Part shown: positions 32,661-41,402 of the stretch, in pieces
How positions within the stretch are numbered: position 1 is the first letter of the stretch
Layout: the number at the start of each line of letters is the position of its first letter
Source: Muribaculaceae bacterium
GTDB taxonomy: Bacteria > Bacteroidota > Bacteroidia > Bacteroidales > Muribaculaceae
Length of the DNA: 63,664 nucleotides
NCBI GenBank assembly: GCA_017619355.1
Contig: JAFZSO010000021.1
Location: 1-63,664, forward strand
Reading direction: 5' to 3'
Notes under the pieces: model-generated
Told to the model about the DNA's origin: nothing
Database searches by the model: none
Seen by the model: only the letters and a program-made list of their open reading frames with translations
Program-made: the position numbers and the translations under genes

Positions 32661-32995
32661 TTCTGTTATTACTGAATGTATATATCTTTACAATTTGAAA
32701 CAATCATCTAATTTGTCGTTATGGACAAATAACTTATGTTGCACTAAAAATAAATCAGCACTCTGAGCGATCGTTGAGAAAAATCTATCTAGTGAGGCAC
32801 TCTCAAAAAGCGGAGGTTGGGTTACGCATTAGGAGTGTATAAATATTATCAATAAAATGAGGGGGATTGTAAAATTTTGTTTACTTTTGTATTGTGGAAT
32901 ATAACGGGCTGGTCGGTAGGCCGCCACTAACCTTATATTCCCAACAAGACCAAATGCTGTAATATAACAACTAATATCCTATAATTCATCATATT
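32661..32995 (+). promoter_or_regulatory. Gene-free region with promoter and structured 5' leader of the LRR gene
   Basis: 335 bp without a gene. TACTTTTG at 32882-32889 is a good -7 element. Right after it, GGAATATAA (32896-32904) pairs perfectly with TTATATTCC (32933-32941), enclosing a G+C-rich inner hairpin (GGTCGGTAGGCCGCC). The stem would begin at or next to the transcript's first base. The rest (32661-32880) shows nothing recognisable. Confidence 0.5.
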
Positions 32996-34864
32996 ATGAA
33001 AAAGATTGCACTTTTCGTTATCACCCTCGTCGCAAGCGGCATGGTGGGGCAAGCCAAGAACTACGAGATCAACGTGGGCGGCATAGAGGTGACCAGCAGC
33101 AACTGCAATAATGTTACCGGCGGCAACATCAGCATCACCACAGGCTGCAGTGATGGCTATGTGAAATATAACGAAAGCCGTAATGAATTGGAGCTCTACA
33201 ATATTACCATTAAGCGCACTGGCAGCGGCAGTTATGGTGTTCACAACCGGAAATGTGACAATCTGAAAATCACTTTATCGGGCCAGACCAATATCTCTTG
33301 TGAGGCCGAAGCCATGATGCTGCAAAGAAACACCACAATCAATGTGCTCTATGGCACCCATTATCTCACGACAACGAAAAACGACAAAAGCGCCATCAAC
33401 GCTTCAGGCATCAATCTGTACTTTACTACCAGTTATTACCACAGCCCCTCAAGAATGTATATCACCAACACTTCAAGCTCCAAGTCCACCATTGGAGGCG
33501 ATCAAAGTTCTGTTATAGACTTCGATTTCATGAAGGGCAACGACAGTTACGACCACAAACCCCATATCTATATCAGCAACTATGGTGGCTATGCGCTGAA
33601 GAACCACACCGTCAATTTCAACGAAGGCTGCGACATTCACCTCAACAGCAGCAGCAATTATCAAGGCGTCTACAACTGTAACATATCCATTGAAAGCCCT
33701 GTGGCTATCCTGACCCCTTATGGTGGATATGTGAACAACTATGGTGTCATCGTCGACAACATGGGGGCAGCTGCCAAGGAAATCTACATCAGCGACGATT
33801 ATGTGGCAATCATCAACTCGGCCTTCTTCCCCGACCCCAAGTTCCGCAGCTATCTGGTGAACAATGCGGGCTACAGCAAAGGCTACCTGATGCAAAGCGA
33901 TATTGATGCTCGCACTTCTTTCGACGGTCTTTACTCTGAAGATATCTACAGCCTGAAAGGCATCGAGTACTTCAAAAAACTACAGACGCTGAAATGCTAC
34001 AACAACCACCTCACTTCGCTCGACTTGTCACAAAACGACTATCTGAGAGAAGTGAATTGCTCCAACAATCAGCTCACATCACTCGCCATTTCATACGCTG
34101 GCAGAATTGAGAAAATATTGTGTGGCAACAACAGTTTCACTGAACTGACCATTCGTTTTCACGACACCAACCTCAAAACGCTTGACGTCAGCAACTGCCC
34201 GTATCTGACCACATTAAATTGTTACCAGAATGCCTTGACTACTCTTAATGTAACTAACTGCACGGCACTGAAAAATTTGCTTTGTCAAGCTAACCAGCTC
34301 ACTTCGCTCGATGTCAGCACCTTGAAAAATCTGACCAACTTGTTATGCTTTAACAACAAACTCACTTCGCTCAATCTTTCGAACAACACCAAACTCACTT
34401 ACCTGTCGGCCGACCAGAATCAGTTCACATCGCTATCGCTGCAGAACTGCCCGGCAATCAACGATGTTGGCATCTCCAAAAACAGAATCACCGGTTCTAA
34501 CATGACCGCTTTCATCAATAGTTTGCGGACAATACCTACATCTGAAAACATGGGCCGATTGCGAATCTACGACAAAGACGAGGCTGCAATTGAGGGTAAC
34601 GCGTTTACCGATGCCCAATTGATGATGCTGCGCAGCAAGCGTTGGAAACCTTTGTGGCGCGTCAACGACGAATGGGTCGAAATTCCCATCAAGGGTGATG
34701 TGAACGGCGACGGCAAGGTGAATGTTTCCGATGTCACCGCACTGGTGAACATGATACTTGAGGTCATTCCCAGGGATCAAGAGCGCGGCGACATTAATGG
34801 CGACGGCAAGGTGAATGTTTCAGATGTGACCGCACTGGTGAATATCATTCTTGGGTCCAATTGA
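32996..34864 (+). CDS. Secreted leucine-rich-repeat protein with dockerin repeats
   Basis: 622 residues. Signal peptide (1-20). Residues 21-270 form a beta-rich region with many Asn/Ser/Thr, without a recognised family. From about 320 to 510 there are roughly eight LRR units of the form LTSLDLSxNxxLxxLxCxxNxL, similar to Bacteroidetes surface LRR proteins. Two dockerin repeats close the protein from about 565 (GDVNGDGKVNVSDVTAL twice in near-identical form). It is probably an extracellular binding protein. It shares the dockerin tag with the M6 proteases 7 kb away, which suggests a common partner or route. Confidence 0.87.
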   Translation: MKKIALFVITLVASGMVGQAKNYEINVGGIEVTSSNCNNVTGGNISITTGCSDGYVKYNESRNELELYNITIKRTGSGSYGVHNRKCDNLKITLSGQTNISCEAEAMMLQRNTTINVLYGTHYLTTTKNDKSAINASGINLYFTTSYYHSPSRMYITNTSSSKSTIGGDQSSVIDFDFMKGNDSYDHKPHIYISNYGGYALKNHTVNFNEGCDIHLNSSSNYQGVYNCNISIESPVAILTPYGGYVNNYGVIVDNMGAAAKEIYISDDYVAIINSAFFPDPKFRSYLVNNAGYSKGYLMQSDIDARTSFDGLYSEDIYSLKGIEYFKKLQTLKCYNNHLTSLDLSQNDYLREVNCSNNQLTSLAISYAGRIEKILCGNNSFTELTIRFHDTNLKTLDVSNCPYLTTLNCYQNALTTLNVTNCTALKNLLCQANQLTSLDVSTLKNLTNLLCFNNKLTSLNLSNNTKLTYLSADQNQFTSLSLQNCPAINDVGISKNRITGSNMTAFINSLRTIPTSENMGRLRIYDKDEAAIEGNAFTDAQLMMLRSKRWKPLWRVNDEWVEIPIKGDVNGDGKVNVSDVTALVNMILEVIPRDQERGDINGDGKVNVSDVTALVNIILGSN

Positions 34865-34881
34865 TTAGAGATTAGAGAGAT

Positions 34882-36189
34882 ATGACTATACAAGAGGCAC
34901 AAAAGAAAGTTGACCAGTGGATTCGCACCTACGGAGTGCGTTACTTCAGCGAACTCACCAACATGGCCGTCCTCACCGAGGAGGTGGGCGAGGTGGCACG
35001 CATCATGGCCCGCCGGTATGGCGACCAGTCGGCAAAACCGGGTGACGACGACAAGGCGCTCGCCGACGAACTTGCCGATGTGCTCTGGGTGGTGATGTGC
35101 ATCGCCAACCAGACGGGCATTGACCTCGACGAGGCCCTGCAGCGCAACTTCGACAAGAAGACGGCCCGCGACAACATGCGCCACCGCCTCAACCCCAAAC
35201 TCACCTGCCCGCCCGATAAGACGCAGATAGTGCTGAAAAAACAAATCATTAACACAAAAATAAAACACCGAACAATGGAAAATCACAATCACAACCATGC
35301 ACCTGAAGACAGGTATCTCAAAACCATCGCCAACAGCCGCGTGGCTACCGACGACAACCTGATCACGCAACAAGTGCAGCAAATCCTCGACGAGCACTAT
35401 CAGGAGAACTGCACCCCTGAAGTCTATCAGTTCCTGCTCAACTGCGTTGACCTCACCACCCTGAGCACCACCGACAGCGAAAAGAGCGTGGCACAGTTCA
35501 CCCAGCGCGTTAACAACTTTGACCGCGACTACCCCGACCTCAAGAATGTGGCCGCCATCTGCGTCTATTCCAACTTTGCCGAGGTGGTGCGCGCCAACCT
35601 CGAGGTGAGCGACGTGAACATTGCCGTGTGCAGCGCCTGCTTCCCCTCGGCGCAAGCCCACATCGAGAGCAAGGTGGCCGAGACCGCCCTCGCCATTCAC
35701 GACGGCGCCGACGAGGTCGACATCGTGCTCAATCTTGGCTACTACATGGATGAAGCCTACGAGGAACTGTGCGACGAGATTGCCGAACTCAAAGCCACCA
35801 TTGGCGAACGCCACCTCAAGGTCATCCTGGAAACGGGCGCGCTCAAGAGTGCCGAGAACATCAAGCGGGCATCCATCCTGTCGATGTATAGCGGTGCCGA
35901 CTTCATCAAGACCTCGACCGGCAAGATCTATCCTGGAGCTACCCTCGAGGCGGCCTATGTGATGTGCCAGTGCATCAAGGAGTACTTTGAGAAGACTGGC
36001 AACATGGTGGGATTCAAGGCCTCGGGAGGCATCCGCAGCACTGAAGATGCAGTGAAGTACTACACCATCGTCAAGCAGGTGCTGGGCGACAAGTGGCTCA
36101 CCAACCAGTACTTCCGCATTGGCGCAAGCAGCCTGGCCAATGCCCTGTTCCAGTCCTACACGGGCAAGACCGATGTGAAACCATTCTAG
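34882..36189 (+). CDS. deoC: MazG-like pyrophosphohydrolase fused in frame to deoxyribose-phosphate aldolase
   Basis: 435 residues. Residues 1-~112 are a MazG-like nucleotide pyrophosphohydrolase (EEVGEVARIMARRYGDQ and the metal-binding LADELADVLW). Residues ~132-435 are DeoC: catalytic Schiff-base Lys in DFIKTSTGK at K343 and K379 in GFKASGG. The linker (about 113-131, KTQIVLKKQIINTKIKH) is encoded by A-rich DNA that reads like an ordinary spacer lacking a stop codon, and an internal ATG at 35275 (MENHNHNHAPEDRY) sits where a stand-alone DeoC begins. Both a fused and a separate DeoC product are possible. Roles: nucleotide-pool cleaning and deoxynucleoside breakdown. Confidence 0.88.
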   Translation: MTIQEAQKKVDQWIRTYGVRYFSELTNMAVLTEEVGEVARIMARRYGDQSAKPGDDDKALADELADVLWVVMCIANQTGIDLDEALQRNFDKKTARDNMRHRLNPKLTCPPDKTQIVLKKQIINTKIKHRTMENHNHNHAPEDRYLKTIANSRVATDDNLITQQVQQILDEHYQENCTPEVYQFLLNCVDLTTLSTTDSEKSVAQFTQRVNNFDRDYPDLKNVAAICVYSNFAEVVRANLEVSDVNIAVCSACFPSAQAHIESKVAETALAIHDGADEVDIVLNLGYYMDEAYEELCDEIAELKATIGERHLKVILETGALKSAENIKRASILSMYSGADFIKTSTGKIYPGATLEAAYVMCQCIKEYFEKTGNMVGFKASGGIRSTEDAVKYYTIVKQVLGDKWLTNQYFRIGASSLANALFQSYTGKTDVKPF

Positions 36190-36200
36190 ACGGCGACTGC

Positions 36201-36698
36201 ATGAAACACGATGCTATCGACATAGAAGAGAGAGCACTGCTCGGTGAGCAGAACTTTCTCAAGGGATTCAACTGCGCACAGTCGGTGGTCGCAGCCTTTG
36301 CCGACCTGTTCCCCGAGGCCGACGAGCAACAGCTGCTCAAGGTGGCCGCCTCGTTTGGCGGCGGCATGGGCCGCCTGCGCATGACCTGCGGCGCCGTGAC
36401 GGGCATGTTCATGCTCGCCGGGCTTGAGAACGGTAGCAGCACCCCCGGCAACCTCGACGCACGCGCTCGCAACTACGCCCTTGTGCAGCAACTCGCCGCC
36501 GAGTTCAAGCAGGAGAACGATTCGCTCATCTGTGAGCAACTGCTCGGCATGCGCAGCGGACAGATCGAGCCCCCGCGGCCCAGCGAACGCACCACCGAGT
36601 ACTACCGCAGCCGCCCCTGCCCCAAACTGGTGGCATGCGCCTGCCGCATCTTTGCCCGCCATTTGATGAAGGACGAGGGATTAGAGATGAGGGATTAG
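36201..36698 (+). CDS. C_GCAxxG_C_C family protein (putative redox protein)
   Basis: 165 residues. Contains the family pattern: a Cys in GFNCAQSV, the central CGAVTG in MTCGAVTGMF, a later Cys in LICEQLL, and the C-terminal cluster RPCPKLVACACRIF. The spaced cysteines are thought to bind metal or take part in redox transfer; no substrate is known. The gene starts 11 bp after deoC, and its last codons are already made of the GGGATTAGAGATGAGGGATTAG repeat-like sequence, suggesting that the C-terminus was extended into an intergenic repeat. Probably cotranscribed with the fusion gene. Confidence 0.8.
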   Translation: MKHDAIDIEERALLGEQNFLKGFNCAQSVVAAFADLFPEADEQQLLKVAASFGGGMGRLRMTCGAVTGMFMLAGLENGSSTPGNLDARARNYALVQQLAAEFKQENDSLICEQLLGMRSGQIEPPRPSERTTEYYRSRPCPKLVACACRIFARHLMKDEGLEMRD

Positions 36699-36724
36699 GG
36701 GGATATCCATCATTCACCTATATG

Positions 36725-36904
36725 AAAAAATGAAGGCTTTCCGCCGTAAGTGGAGAGCCTTCATTCGTCGTCAGCCTTCAAGTTCACATTCCCATGCTTG
36801 CCGTCAGTGCATGCAACGACGTAGGGAAATTTAGACTAAATGATTTATTAATAGTGGTACACAAATATATGCTAAAAATTATATGAGTGTTCACACACAT
36901 TTCG
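36725..36904 (-). ncRNA. Predicted stand-alone small RNA, about 175-180 nt
   Basis: A complete minus-strand transcription unit without a coding frame: promoter at 36938-36909, then about 170 nt, then a 12-bp hairpin (36763-36731) followed by TTTTTT (36730-36725). The nearest gene to the left is convergent, so this is not a leader. Internal pairings visible: TTCCC with GGGAA, TTGC with GCAA, and two GAAGGCT copies near the 3' end. Size and isolation recall housekeeping RNAs such as 6S, but I cannot assign a family. A second -7-like TATATTTG at 36869-36862 could give a shorter form. Confidence 0.6.
36731..36763. terminator. Strong hairpin terminator
   Basis: TGAAGGCTTTCC (36731-36742) pairs with GGAGAGCCTTCA (36752-36763), 12 bp with one G-U. 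The six-T run is on the minus strand, so it mainly ends the predicted small RNA; on plus it may also stop the deoC transcript. Confidence 0.7.
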
Positions 36905-36908
36905 GTTG

Positions 36909-36938
36909 CAAATATAGTAAAACTTATTTTGGTTACAA
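36909..36938 (-). promoter_or_regulatory. Promoter of the predicted small RNA
   Basis: Minus strand TTG (36938-36936), exactly 19 nt, TATATTTG (36916-36909): one of the best consensus matches in the window. No protein-coding gene lies downstream of it on that strand for several kilobases. Confidence 0.7.
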
Positions 36939-37007
36939 TTTTTTTGAAGAAAAAAATGAGTAAAAACCGATTTTTTCCCATTTTTAAGAAAAATACTGCT
37001 AAAATGG

Positions 37008-37038
37008 TTGATAATTAGCGAGAATGTTTATACCTTTG
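37008..37038 (+). promoter_or_regulatory. Promoter of the DUF177-rpmF unit
   Basis: TTG (37008-37010), 20 nt, TACCTTTG (37031-37038). Predicted start near 37045, 24 nt before the ATG at 37069, which makes that ATG a better start than the GTG at 37063. Confidence 0.7.
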
Positions 37039-37068
37039 TGCCGATTTTAACGATTAAAAGTAGTGAAA

Positions 37069-37626
37069 ATGGCGTCTTTCAAGTTGCCACTTAATGGTTT
37101 ATCGCTTGGTTTTCAGGCTTTTGATTATCATCTGGGAGATGATGTCTTTAACGAAAATGAGACCCCCGATGCACATCACGGCGATGTGCATGTGCATCTG
37201 GAAGTGGAACGAAAGACCAACGACATTTTGGTGCTCCATTTCGACTTTAGCGGAGTGATCACGATTGCCTGCGACCGTTGCCTCGACGATATGTCGTGGA
37301 ATGTGGAGGCCGACTACGAGATAAGCGTTAAAATGGGCGAGGAGTATGACGACAGCCGTGAAAACGTGCTCATCATCCCATCGCACTGGCGAGAACTGGA
37401 CCTGTTGCCGCTCATGCGCGACACTGTGCTGCTCACCATCCCCATCAAGCATGTGCATGCCGAGGGGGAATGCAACCAGCTGATGCTGGAAAAGCTTGGA
37501 GCACACAAAGCCGACTTTGACGACGACAACGGGGCCAGTGATGACGCCGCCAACGAAGAGAATACATTCACTCTTGGCGATGATCCCCGATGGGAAGCGC
37601 TCAAGAAAATTAAAGATAACAACTAA
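37069..37626 (+). CDS. DUF177 (YceD-like) protein
   Basis: 185 residues. YceD/DUF177 family: N-terminal beta part (SFKLPLNGLSLGFQAFDYHLGD), central ITIACDRCLDDMSW with the conserved C-x2-C, and an acidic C-terminus ending before a PRWEALKKI motif, the family's usual last element. DUF177 proteins are linked to 23S rRNA or L32 homeostasis because the gene nearly always precedes rpmF, as it does here at 16 bp. Confidence 0.88.
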   Translation: MASFKLPLNGLSLGFQAFDYHLGDDVFNENETPDAHHGDVHVHLEVERKTNDILVLHFDFSGVITIACDRCLDDMSWNVEADYEISVKMGEEYDDSRENVLIIPSHWRELDLLPLMRDTVLLTIPIKHVHAEGECNQLMLEKLGAHKADFDDDNGASDDAANEENTFTLGDDPRWEALKKIKDNN

Positions 37627-37642
37627 ATAAAATAATAAGAAA

Positions 37643-37828
37643 ATGGCACATCCTAAACGTAGACAGTCAAAGACTCGCACAGCTAAGAGAAGAACTCATG
37701 ATGTAGCTGTAGCTCCAACAATCGCACTGTGCCCCAACTGCGGCGCATGGCATGTTTATCACACAGTTTGCCCCGAGTGTGGATACTATCGCGGCAAGAA
37801 TGTGATGGGCGAAGAAATGGCAGTTTAA
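37643..37828 (+). CDS. rpmF: 50S ribosomal protein L32
   Basis: 61 residues. MAHPKRRQSKTRTAKRR is the standard L32 N-terminus. The zinc-ribbon version is seen: C-x2-C (LCPNCGAWH) and C-x2-C (VCPECGYY). Follows DUF177 and precedes fabH as in most Bacteroidetes; a strong terminator after it suggests that much transcription stops here and fabH has separate or read-through expression. Confidence 0.97.
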   Translation: MAHPKRRQSKTRTAKRRTHDVAVAPTIALCPNCGAWHVYHTVCPECGYYRGKNVMGEEMAV

Positions 37829-37870
37829 TCACTCGCTGTCCCCCCATCACTCGAACATGTGAAATTTCTG

Positions 37871-37920
37871 ATATCCTAAATCAATGAAGTTCTTGACTTT
37901 CATCGTTTAGGATATTTTTT
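37871..37920 (+). terminator. Rho-independent terminator after rpmF
   Basis: ATATCCTAAA (37871-37880) and TTTAGGATAT (37906-37915) form a 10-bp stem; ATGAA/TTCAT can pair inside the loop. T-run TTTTTT follows (to 37920), 28 bp before the fabH start. Confidence 0.85.
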
Positions 37921-37947
37921 AATTTTTTGCTATAAGTCATTTTGAAT

Positions 37948-38931
37948 ATGCTGAACGCAAGAATTACAGGTATTGCATCCTATGTGCCCGACTACATCCT
38001 TGACAACGAGGAGCTGTCGCGCATGGTGGATACAAGCGACGAGTGGATTACCACTCGCGTGGGCATCAAGGAACGCCGCATACTGAAGAAGAATGTGGGC
38101 TCTTCCTACCTGGGCATTCAGGCTGTGAACAAGCTGCTCGAGGAGACCGGAACAAAGCCTGAGGAAATAGACCTCCTCATCTGCCCGACCTCCAACCCCG
38201 ACTACCGCTTCCCCTCGACCGCCTCGATCATTGCACACGAGTGCGGCATTGACAAGGGCGGTGCCTATGCCTACGACATTCAGGCGGCTTGTGCCGGCTA
38301 TCTCGTGGGCCTCTACGACGCCAAGGCCTACATCTGCGCTGGCCTTTATAAAAAGGTGATTGTGGTATCGGCCGAGAAGATGTCGAGCATGACCGACTAT
38401 CAGGACCGCGCTACCTGCCCCTTGTTTGGCGACGGTGCCGGTGCCATGCTCATCGAACCCACTGAGGAGCAACTGGGCATTATCGACGGCATTTACCATG
38501 TGGACGGTAGCGGACTCGAGCACCTCGTGTACAAGGCAGGCGGCTCGGCAAAGCCCGCCAGCCACGAAACGGTTGACGCCCGTGAGCACTTTGTGTATCA
38601 GGAAGGCCGTGCCGTGTATAAGCACGCCGTGATCGACATGCTCACCTCGAGCCGCGATGTGATGAAGCGCAACAACCTCACGAACAACGACATTCAGTGG
38701 TTTGTGCCTCATCAGGCCAATTTGCGCATCATCGAGGCTGTGGGCGACCGTCTGGGTATCGACCCCAATAAGGTGCTCGTGAACATCCAGCGCCTGGGCA
38801 ACACCAGTGCGGCCTCTATCCCCATTTGCCTTGACGAGAACAAGGACAGGCTGAAACCCGGCGACAAGATCATCCTCACCGCCTTTGGTGCAGGCTTTAC
38901 CTGGGGTGCAACCTACCTCATCTGGGGCTAA
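37948..38931 (+). CDS. fabH: 3-oxoacyl-ACP synthase III
   Basis: 327 residues. Starts fatty-acid synthesis by condensing acetyl-CoA with malonyl-ACP. The thiolase-fold triad is complete: C115 in QAACAGYL, H255 in VPHQANLRI and N285 in LGNTSAASIP. A TTG at 37942 in frame is ignored in favour of the ATG at 37948. It lies between rpmF and era in a conserved run. Ordinary length, no unusual insertions. Confidence 0.96.
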   Translation: MLNARITGIASYVPDYILDNEELSRMVDTSDEWITTRVGIKERRILKKNVGSSYLGIQAVNKLLEETGTKPEEIDLLICPTSNPDYRFPSTASIIAHECGIDKGGAYAYDIQAACAGYLVGLYDAKAYICAGLYKKVIVVSAEKMSSMTDYQDRATCPLFGDGAGAMLIEPTEEQLGIIDGIYHVDGSGLEHLVYKAGGSAKPASHETVDAREHFVYQEGRAVYKHAVIDMLTSSRDVMKRNNLTNNDIQWFVPHQANLRIIEAVGDRLGIDPNKVLVNIQRLGNTSAASIPICLDENKDRLKPGDKIILTAFGAGFTWGATYLIWG

Positions 38932-39003
38932 GCAGGAGAGCGGCTCTCAAGGCTTTATTCACCATTTTGCTGAAATGATGAATATGACCGAATAGCAAAA
39001 AAT

Positions 39004-39040
39004 GCATCACAACCTTGGCACACAAGGTGATGCGTTTTTT
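39004..39040 (+). terminator. Terminator after fabH
   Basis: GCATCA (39004-39009) with TGATGC (39028-39033), and CCTTG with CAAGG inside after a 3-nt bulge; the T-run is 39035-39040. Confidence 0.8.
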
Positions 39041-39051
39041 GTTTGTTTAAC

Positions 39052-39075
39052 CCTAATGACCGATTCGGGTTCAAT
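39052..39075 (+). repeat. CCTAATGACCGAT element, copy 2
   Basis: CCTAATGACCGATTCGGGTT begins 12 bp after the fabH terminator T-run and 53 bp before era. It has the same orientation relative to the preceding hairpin as copies 1 and 3. Confidence 0.6.
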
Positions 39076-39104
39076 AAGTTTTTAACACCTTTATATAATA
39101 GATT

Positions 39105-39986
39105 ATGCATCGCGCAGGTTTCGTAAATATTGTTGGTAACCCCAATGTGGGCAAGTCGACCCTGAGCAACCTGCTTGTGGGCGAGAAACTCTCGATCATC
39201 ACAAGCAAGGCGCAGACCACACGCCACCGCATCATGGGCATCGTGAACGGCGACGACTACCAGATTGTGTTCAGCGACACTCCCGGCGTGCTCAAGCCTA
39301 AGTTCAGGCTACAGCAGAGCATGCTCGAGTACTCGACCGGCGCACTGGTGGACGCCGACATTCTGCTCTATGTGACCGATGTGATCGAGTCGCCCACCAA
39401 GAATCAGGAATTCCTGGACAAGGTGGCGAAGGAGAAGATTCCCATTTTGCTGGTCATCAACAAGATTGACTTGCTCAAGGGTCAGGACGAACTGGTGAAA
39501 CTGGTGGACCAGTGGAAGCAACTGCTGCCCACAGCCGAGATCTACCCCACCAGCGCCCTGGTGAACTTCAATGTGGACCAGCTGATGAAGCGCATCATTG
39601 AACTGCTGCCCGAGAGTCCGCCCTACTTTGGCAAGGACGCGCTCACCGACCGCAACGCCCGCTTCTTCGTGACCGAAATCATCCGCGAGAAAATACTGCT
39701 CACCTACGACAAGGAGGTGCCCTACGCCACGCAGGTGATCGTGGAGAAGTTCGACGAGACCGACACCAGCATTCACATCATGGCGGTGGTGTATGTGGAG
39801 CGCAACAGCCAGAAGGGAATCATCATTGGCCACAAAGGCAGCAAGCTGAAGCATGTGGGCATCGAGGCGAGGAAGGACATCGAGAAGTTCTTTGAGAAGC
39901 ATGTGCACCTCGACCTCTATGTGAAGGTGGAGAAAGACTGGCGCAACCAGGAGAACAAACTGCGCGCCTTTGGTTATATCGAATAA
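39105..39986 (+). CDS. era: GTPase Era
   Basis: 293 residues. Essential GTPase that binds 16S rRNA 3' end during 30S maturation. G1 GNPNVGKST (residues 9-17), G3 DTPG, G4 NKID, then a C-terminal KH domain containing [15 protein letters not shown]. The ATG at 39105 (MHRAGFVNI) is the family's typical start. Leads directly towards der, another ribosome-assembly GTPase. Confidence 0.96.
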   Translation: MHRAGFVNIVGNPNVGKSTLSNLLVGEKLSIITSKAQTTRHRIMGIVNGDDYQIVFSDTPGVLKPKFRLQQSMLEYSTGALVDADILLYVTDVIESPTKNQEFLDKVAKEKIPILLVINKIDLLKGQDELVKLVDQWKQLLPTAEIYPTSALVNFNVDQLMKRIIELLPESPPYFGKDALTDRNARFFVTEIIREKILLTYDKEVPYATQVIVEKFDETDTSIHIMAVVYVERNSQKGIIIGHKGSKLKHVGIEARKDIEKFFEKHVHLDLYVKVEKDWRNQENKLRAFGYIE

Positions 39987-39988
39987 CA

Positions 39989-40038
39989 CACTAAACACTA
40001 AACATCTAAACGCTAAACCTCGTTTTATTGATAAAACG
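39989..40038. repeat. CTAAAC tract and perfect palindrome between era and der
   Basis: After the era stop, CTAAAC recurs four times (about 39993-40018), the inverted form of the GTTTAG tracts elsewhere. Next is the palindrome CGTTTTAT-TG-ATAAAACG (40021-40038), 16 bp before the der ATG; it could act as a terminator or leader hairpin. Confidence 0.6.
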
Positions 40039-40053
40039 AATAAACAAAGAATT

Positions 40054-41367
40054 ATGGGAAGACTCGTTGCTATCGTAGGACGCCCCAATGTGGGCAAGTC
40101 GACATTATTTAACCGGCTCACGCAGACTCGCGCAGCCATCGTGAACGACACCAGCGGCACCACCCGCGACCGCCAGTACGGCAAAATGGAATGGTGCGGC
40201 ACCGAGATGTCGGTGGTCGACACCGGCGGCTGGGTCGTGAACAGTGACGACATCTTTGAAGAGGAAATCAACAAGCAGGTGCAGCTCGCCATCGAGGAGG
40301 CCGATGTGATTCTGTTTATGGTCGACATCAAGAACGGCATCACCGACCTCGACGACCATGTGGCCGCCATCCTGCGCCAGAGCAAGAAACCCGTGATTGT
40401 GGTGGCCAACAAGGCCGACAACAACGAGGGACTGTATGGCGAGGCCGAGTTCTACTCCTTAGGATTGGGCACCCCCTACTCTATCTCGGCCATCAACGGC
40501 AGCGGCACGGGCGACCTGCTCGACGAGGTGGTGCGCATCATGCCCGAGAAGAAGGAAGAAGAGGTGGATGAGAACATTCCGCGTTTTGCCATCGTGGGCA
40601 GGCCCAACGCCGGCAAGTCGTCGCTCATCAACTCGCTCATGGACGAGCAGCGTAACATCGTGACCGACATAGCCGGCACCACGCGCGACAGCATCTACTC
40701 GCGCTACAACAAGTTCGGCTTCGACTTCTACCTGGTGGATACCGCCGGCATCCGCAAGAAGGCCAAGGTGAACGAGGACATCGAGTACTACTCGGTGCTG
40801 CGCAGCATCCGCGCCATCGAATATAGCGATGTGTGCATCCTGCTTATCGACGCTACCCGCGGCATCGAGTCACAAGATGTGAACATCTTCTCCATCATCG
40901 AGAAGAACCGCAAGGGCCTTGTGGTGCTGGTGAACAAGTGGGATGTGGCCGAGCACAAGTCGCAGCAGTCGATCGACCACTTCATCGCCACCATTCGCGA
41001 ACGCTTCGCGCCGTTCACCGACTTCCCCATCATCTTCGGCTCGGCGCTCACCAAGCAGCGCATCTTCAAGGTGCTGGAATCGGCCATTGAGGTCTACAAG
41101 AACCGCAAGTTGCAGATTCCCACCTCACAGCTCAACAATGCCATGCAGGAAATCATTGGCGCCTATCCACCCCCTGCTGTGAAGGGCAAGTTTGTGAAAA
41201 TCAAGTATGTGACCATGCTCAAGGAGGCGCGCGTGCCGTCGTTCGTGTTCTTCTGCAACTTGCCGCAGTGGATTCGCGATCCCTACAAGCGCTATCTCGA
41301 GAACCAGATTCGCGAGCGCTGGAACCTCACCGGCACGCCCATCAACCTCTACTTCCGCCAGAAGTAA
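40054..41367 (+). CDS. der: GTPase Der (EngA)
   Basis: 437 residues with two GTPase domains: GRPNVGKST at residues 8-16 and GRPNAGKSS near 185, each with its DTGG/DTAG and NKxD motifs, then a C-terminal KH-like domain ([19 protein letters not shown]). Required for 50S assembly. A frame-open extension upstream (ATG 39970) is rejected: it runs through the CTAAAC repeat and overlaps era, whereas [16 protein letters not shown] at 40054 is the universal Der N-terminus. Confidence 0.96.
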   Translation: MGRLVAIVGRPNVGKSTLFNRLTQTRAAIVNDTSGTTRDRQYGKMEWCGTEMSVVDTGGWVVNSDDIFEEEINKQVQLAIEEADVILFMVDIKNGITDLDDHVAAILRQSKKPVIVVANKADNNEGLYGEAEFYSLGLGTPYSISAINGSGTGDLLDEVVRIMPEKKEEEVDENIPRFAIVGRPNAGKSSLINSLMDEQRNIVTDIAGTTRDSIYSRYNKFGFDFYLVDTAGIRKKAKVNEDIEYYSVLRSIRAIEYSDVCILLIDATRGIESQDVNIFSIIEKNRKGLVVLVNKWDVAEHKSQQSIDHFIATIRERFAPFTDFPIIFGSALTKQRIFKVLESAIEVYKNRKLQIPTSQLNNAMQEIIGAYPPPAVKGKFVKIKYVTMLKEARVPSFVFFCNLPQWIRDPYKRYLENQIRERWNLTGTPINLYFRQK

Positions 41368-41402
41368 GAGAGTGGAGTTGGAGTTTGTTCGGGAACACCA
41401 GA

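Noticed and set aside
36784-36981. 65-codon minus frame overlapping the predicted small RNA
   Set aside because: Its ATG lies upstream of the promoter at 36938-36909, so that transcript cannot carry it; composition is Phe/Ile-rich as in A+T-rich noncoding DNA.
39970-40053. N-terminal extension of Der from an upstream ATG
   Set aside because: It overlaps era and is encoded by the CTAAAC repeat and palindrome; Der proteins start at the chosen ATG.
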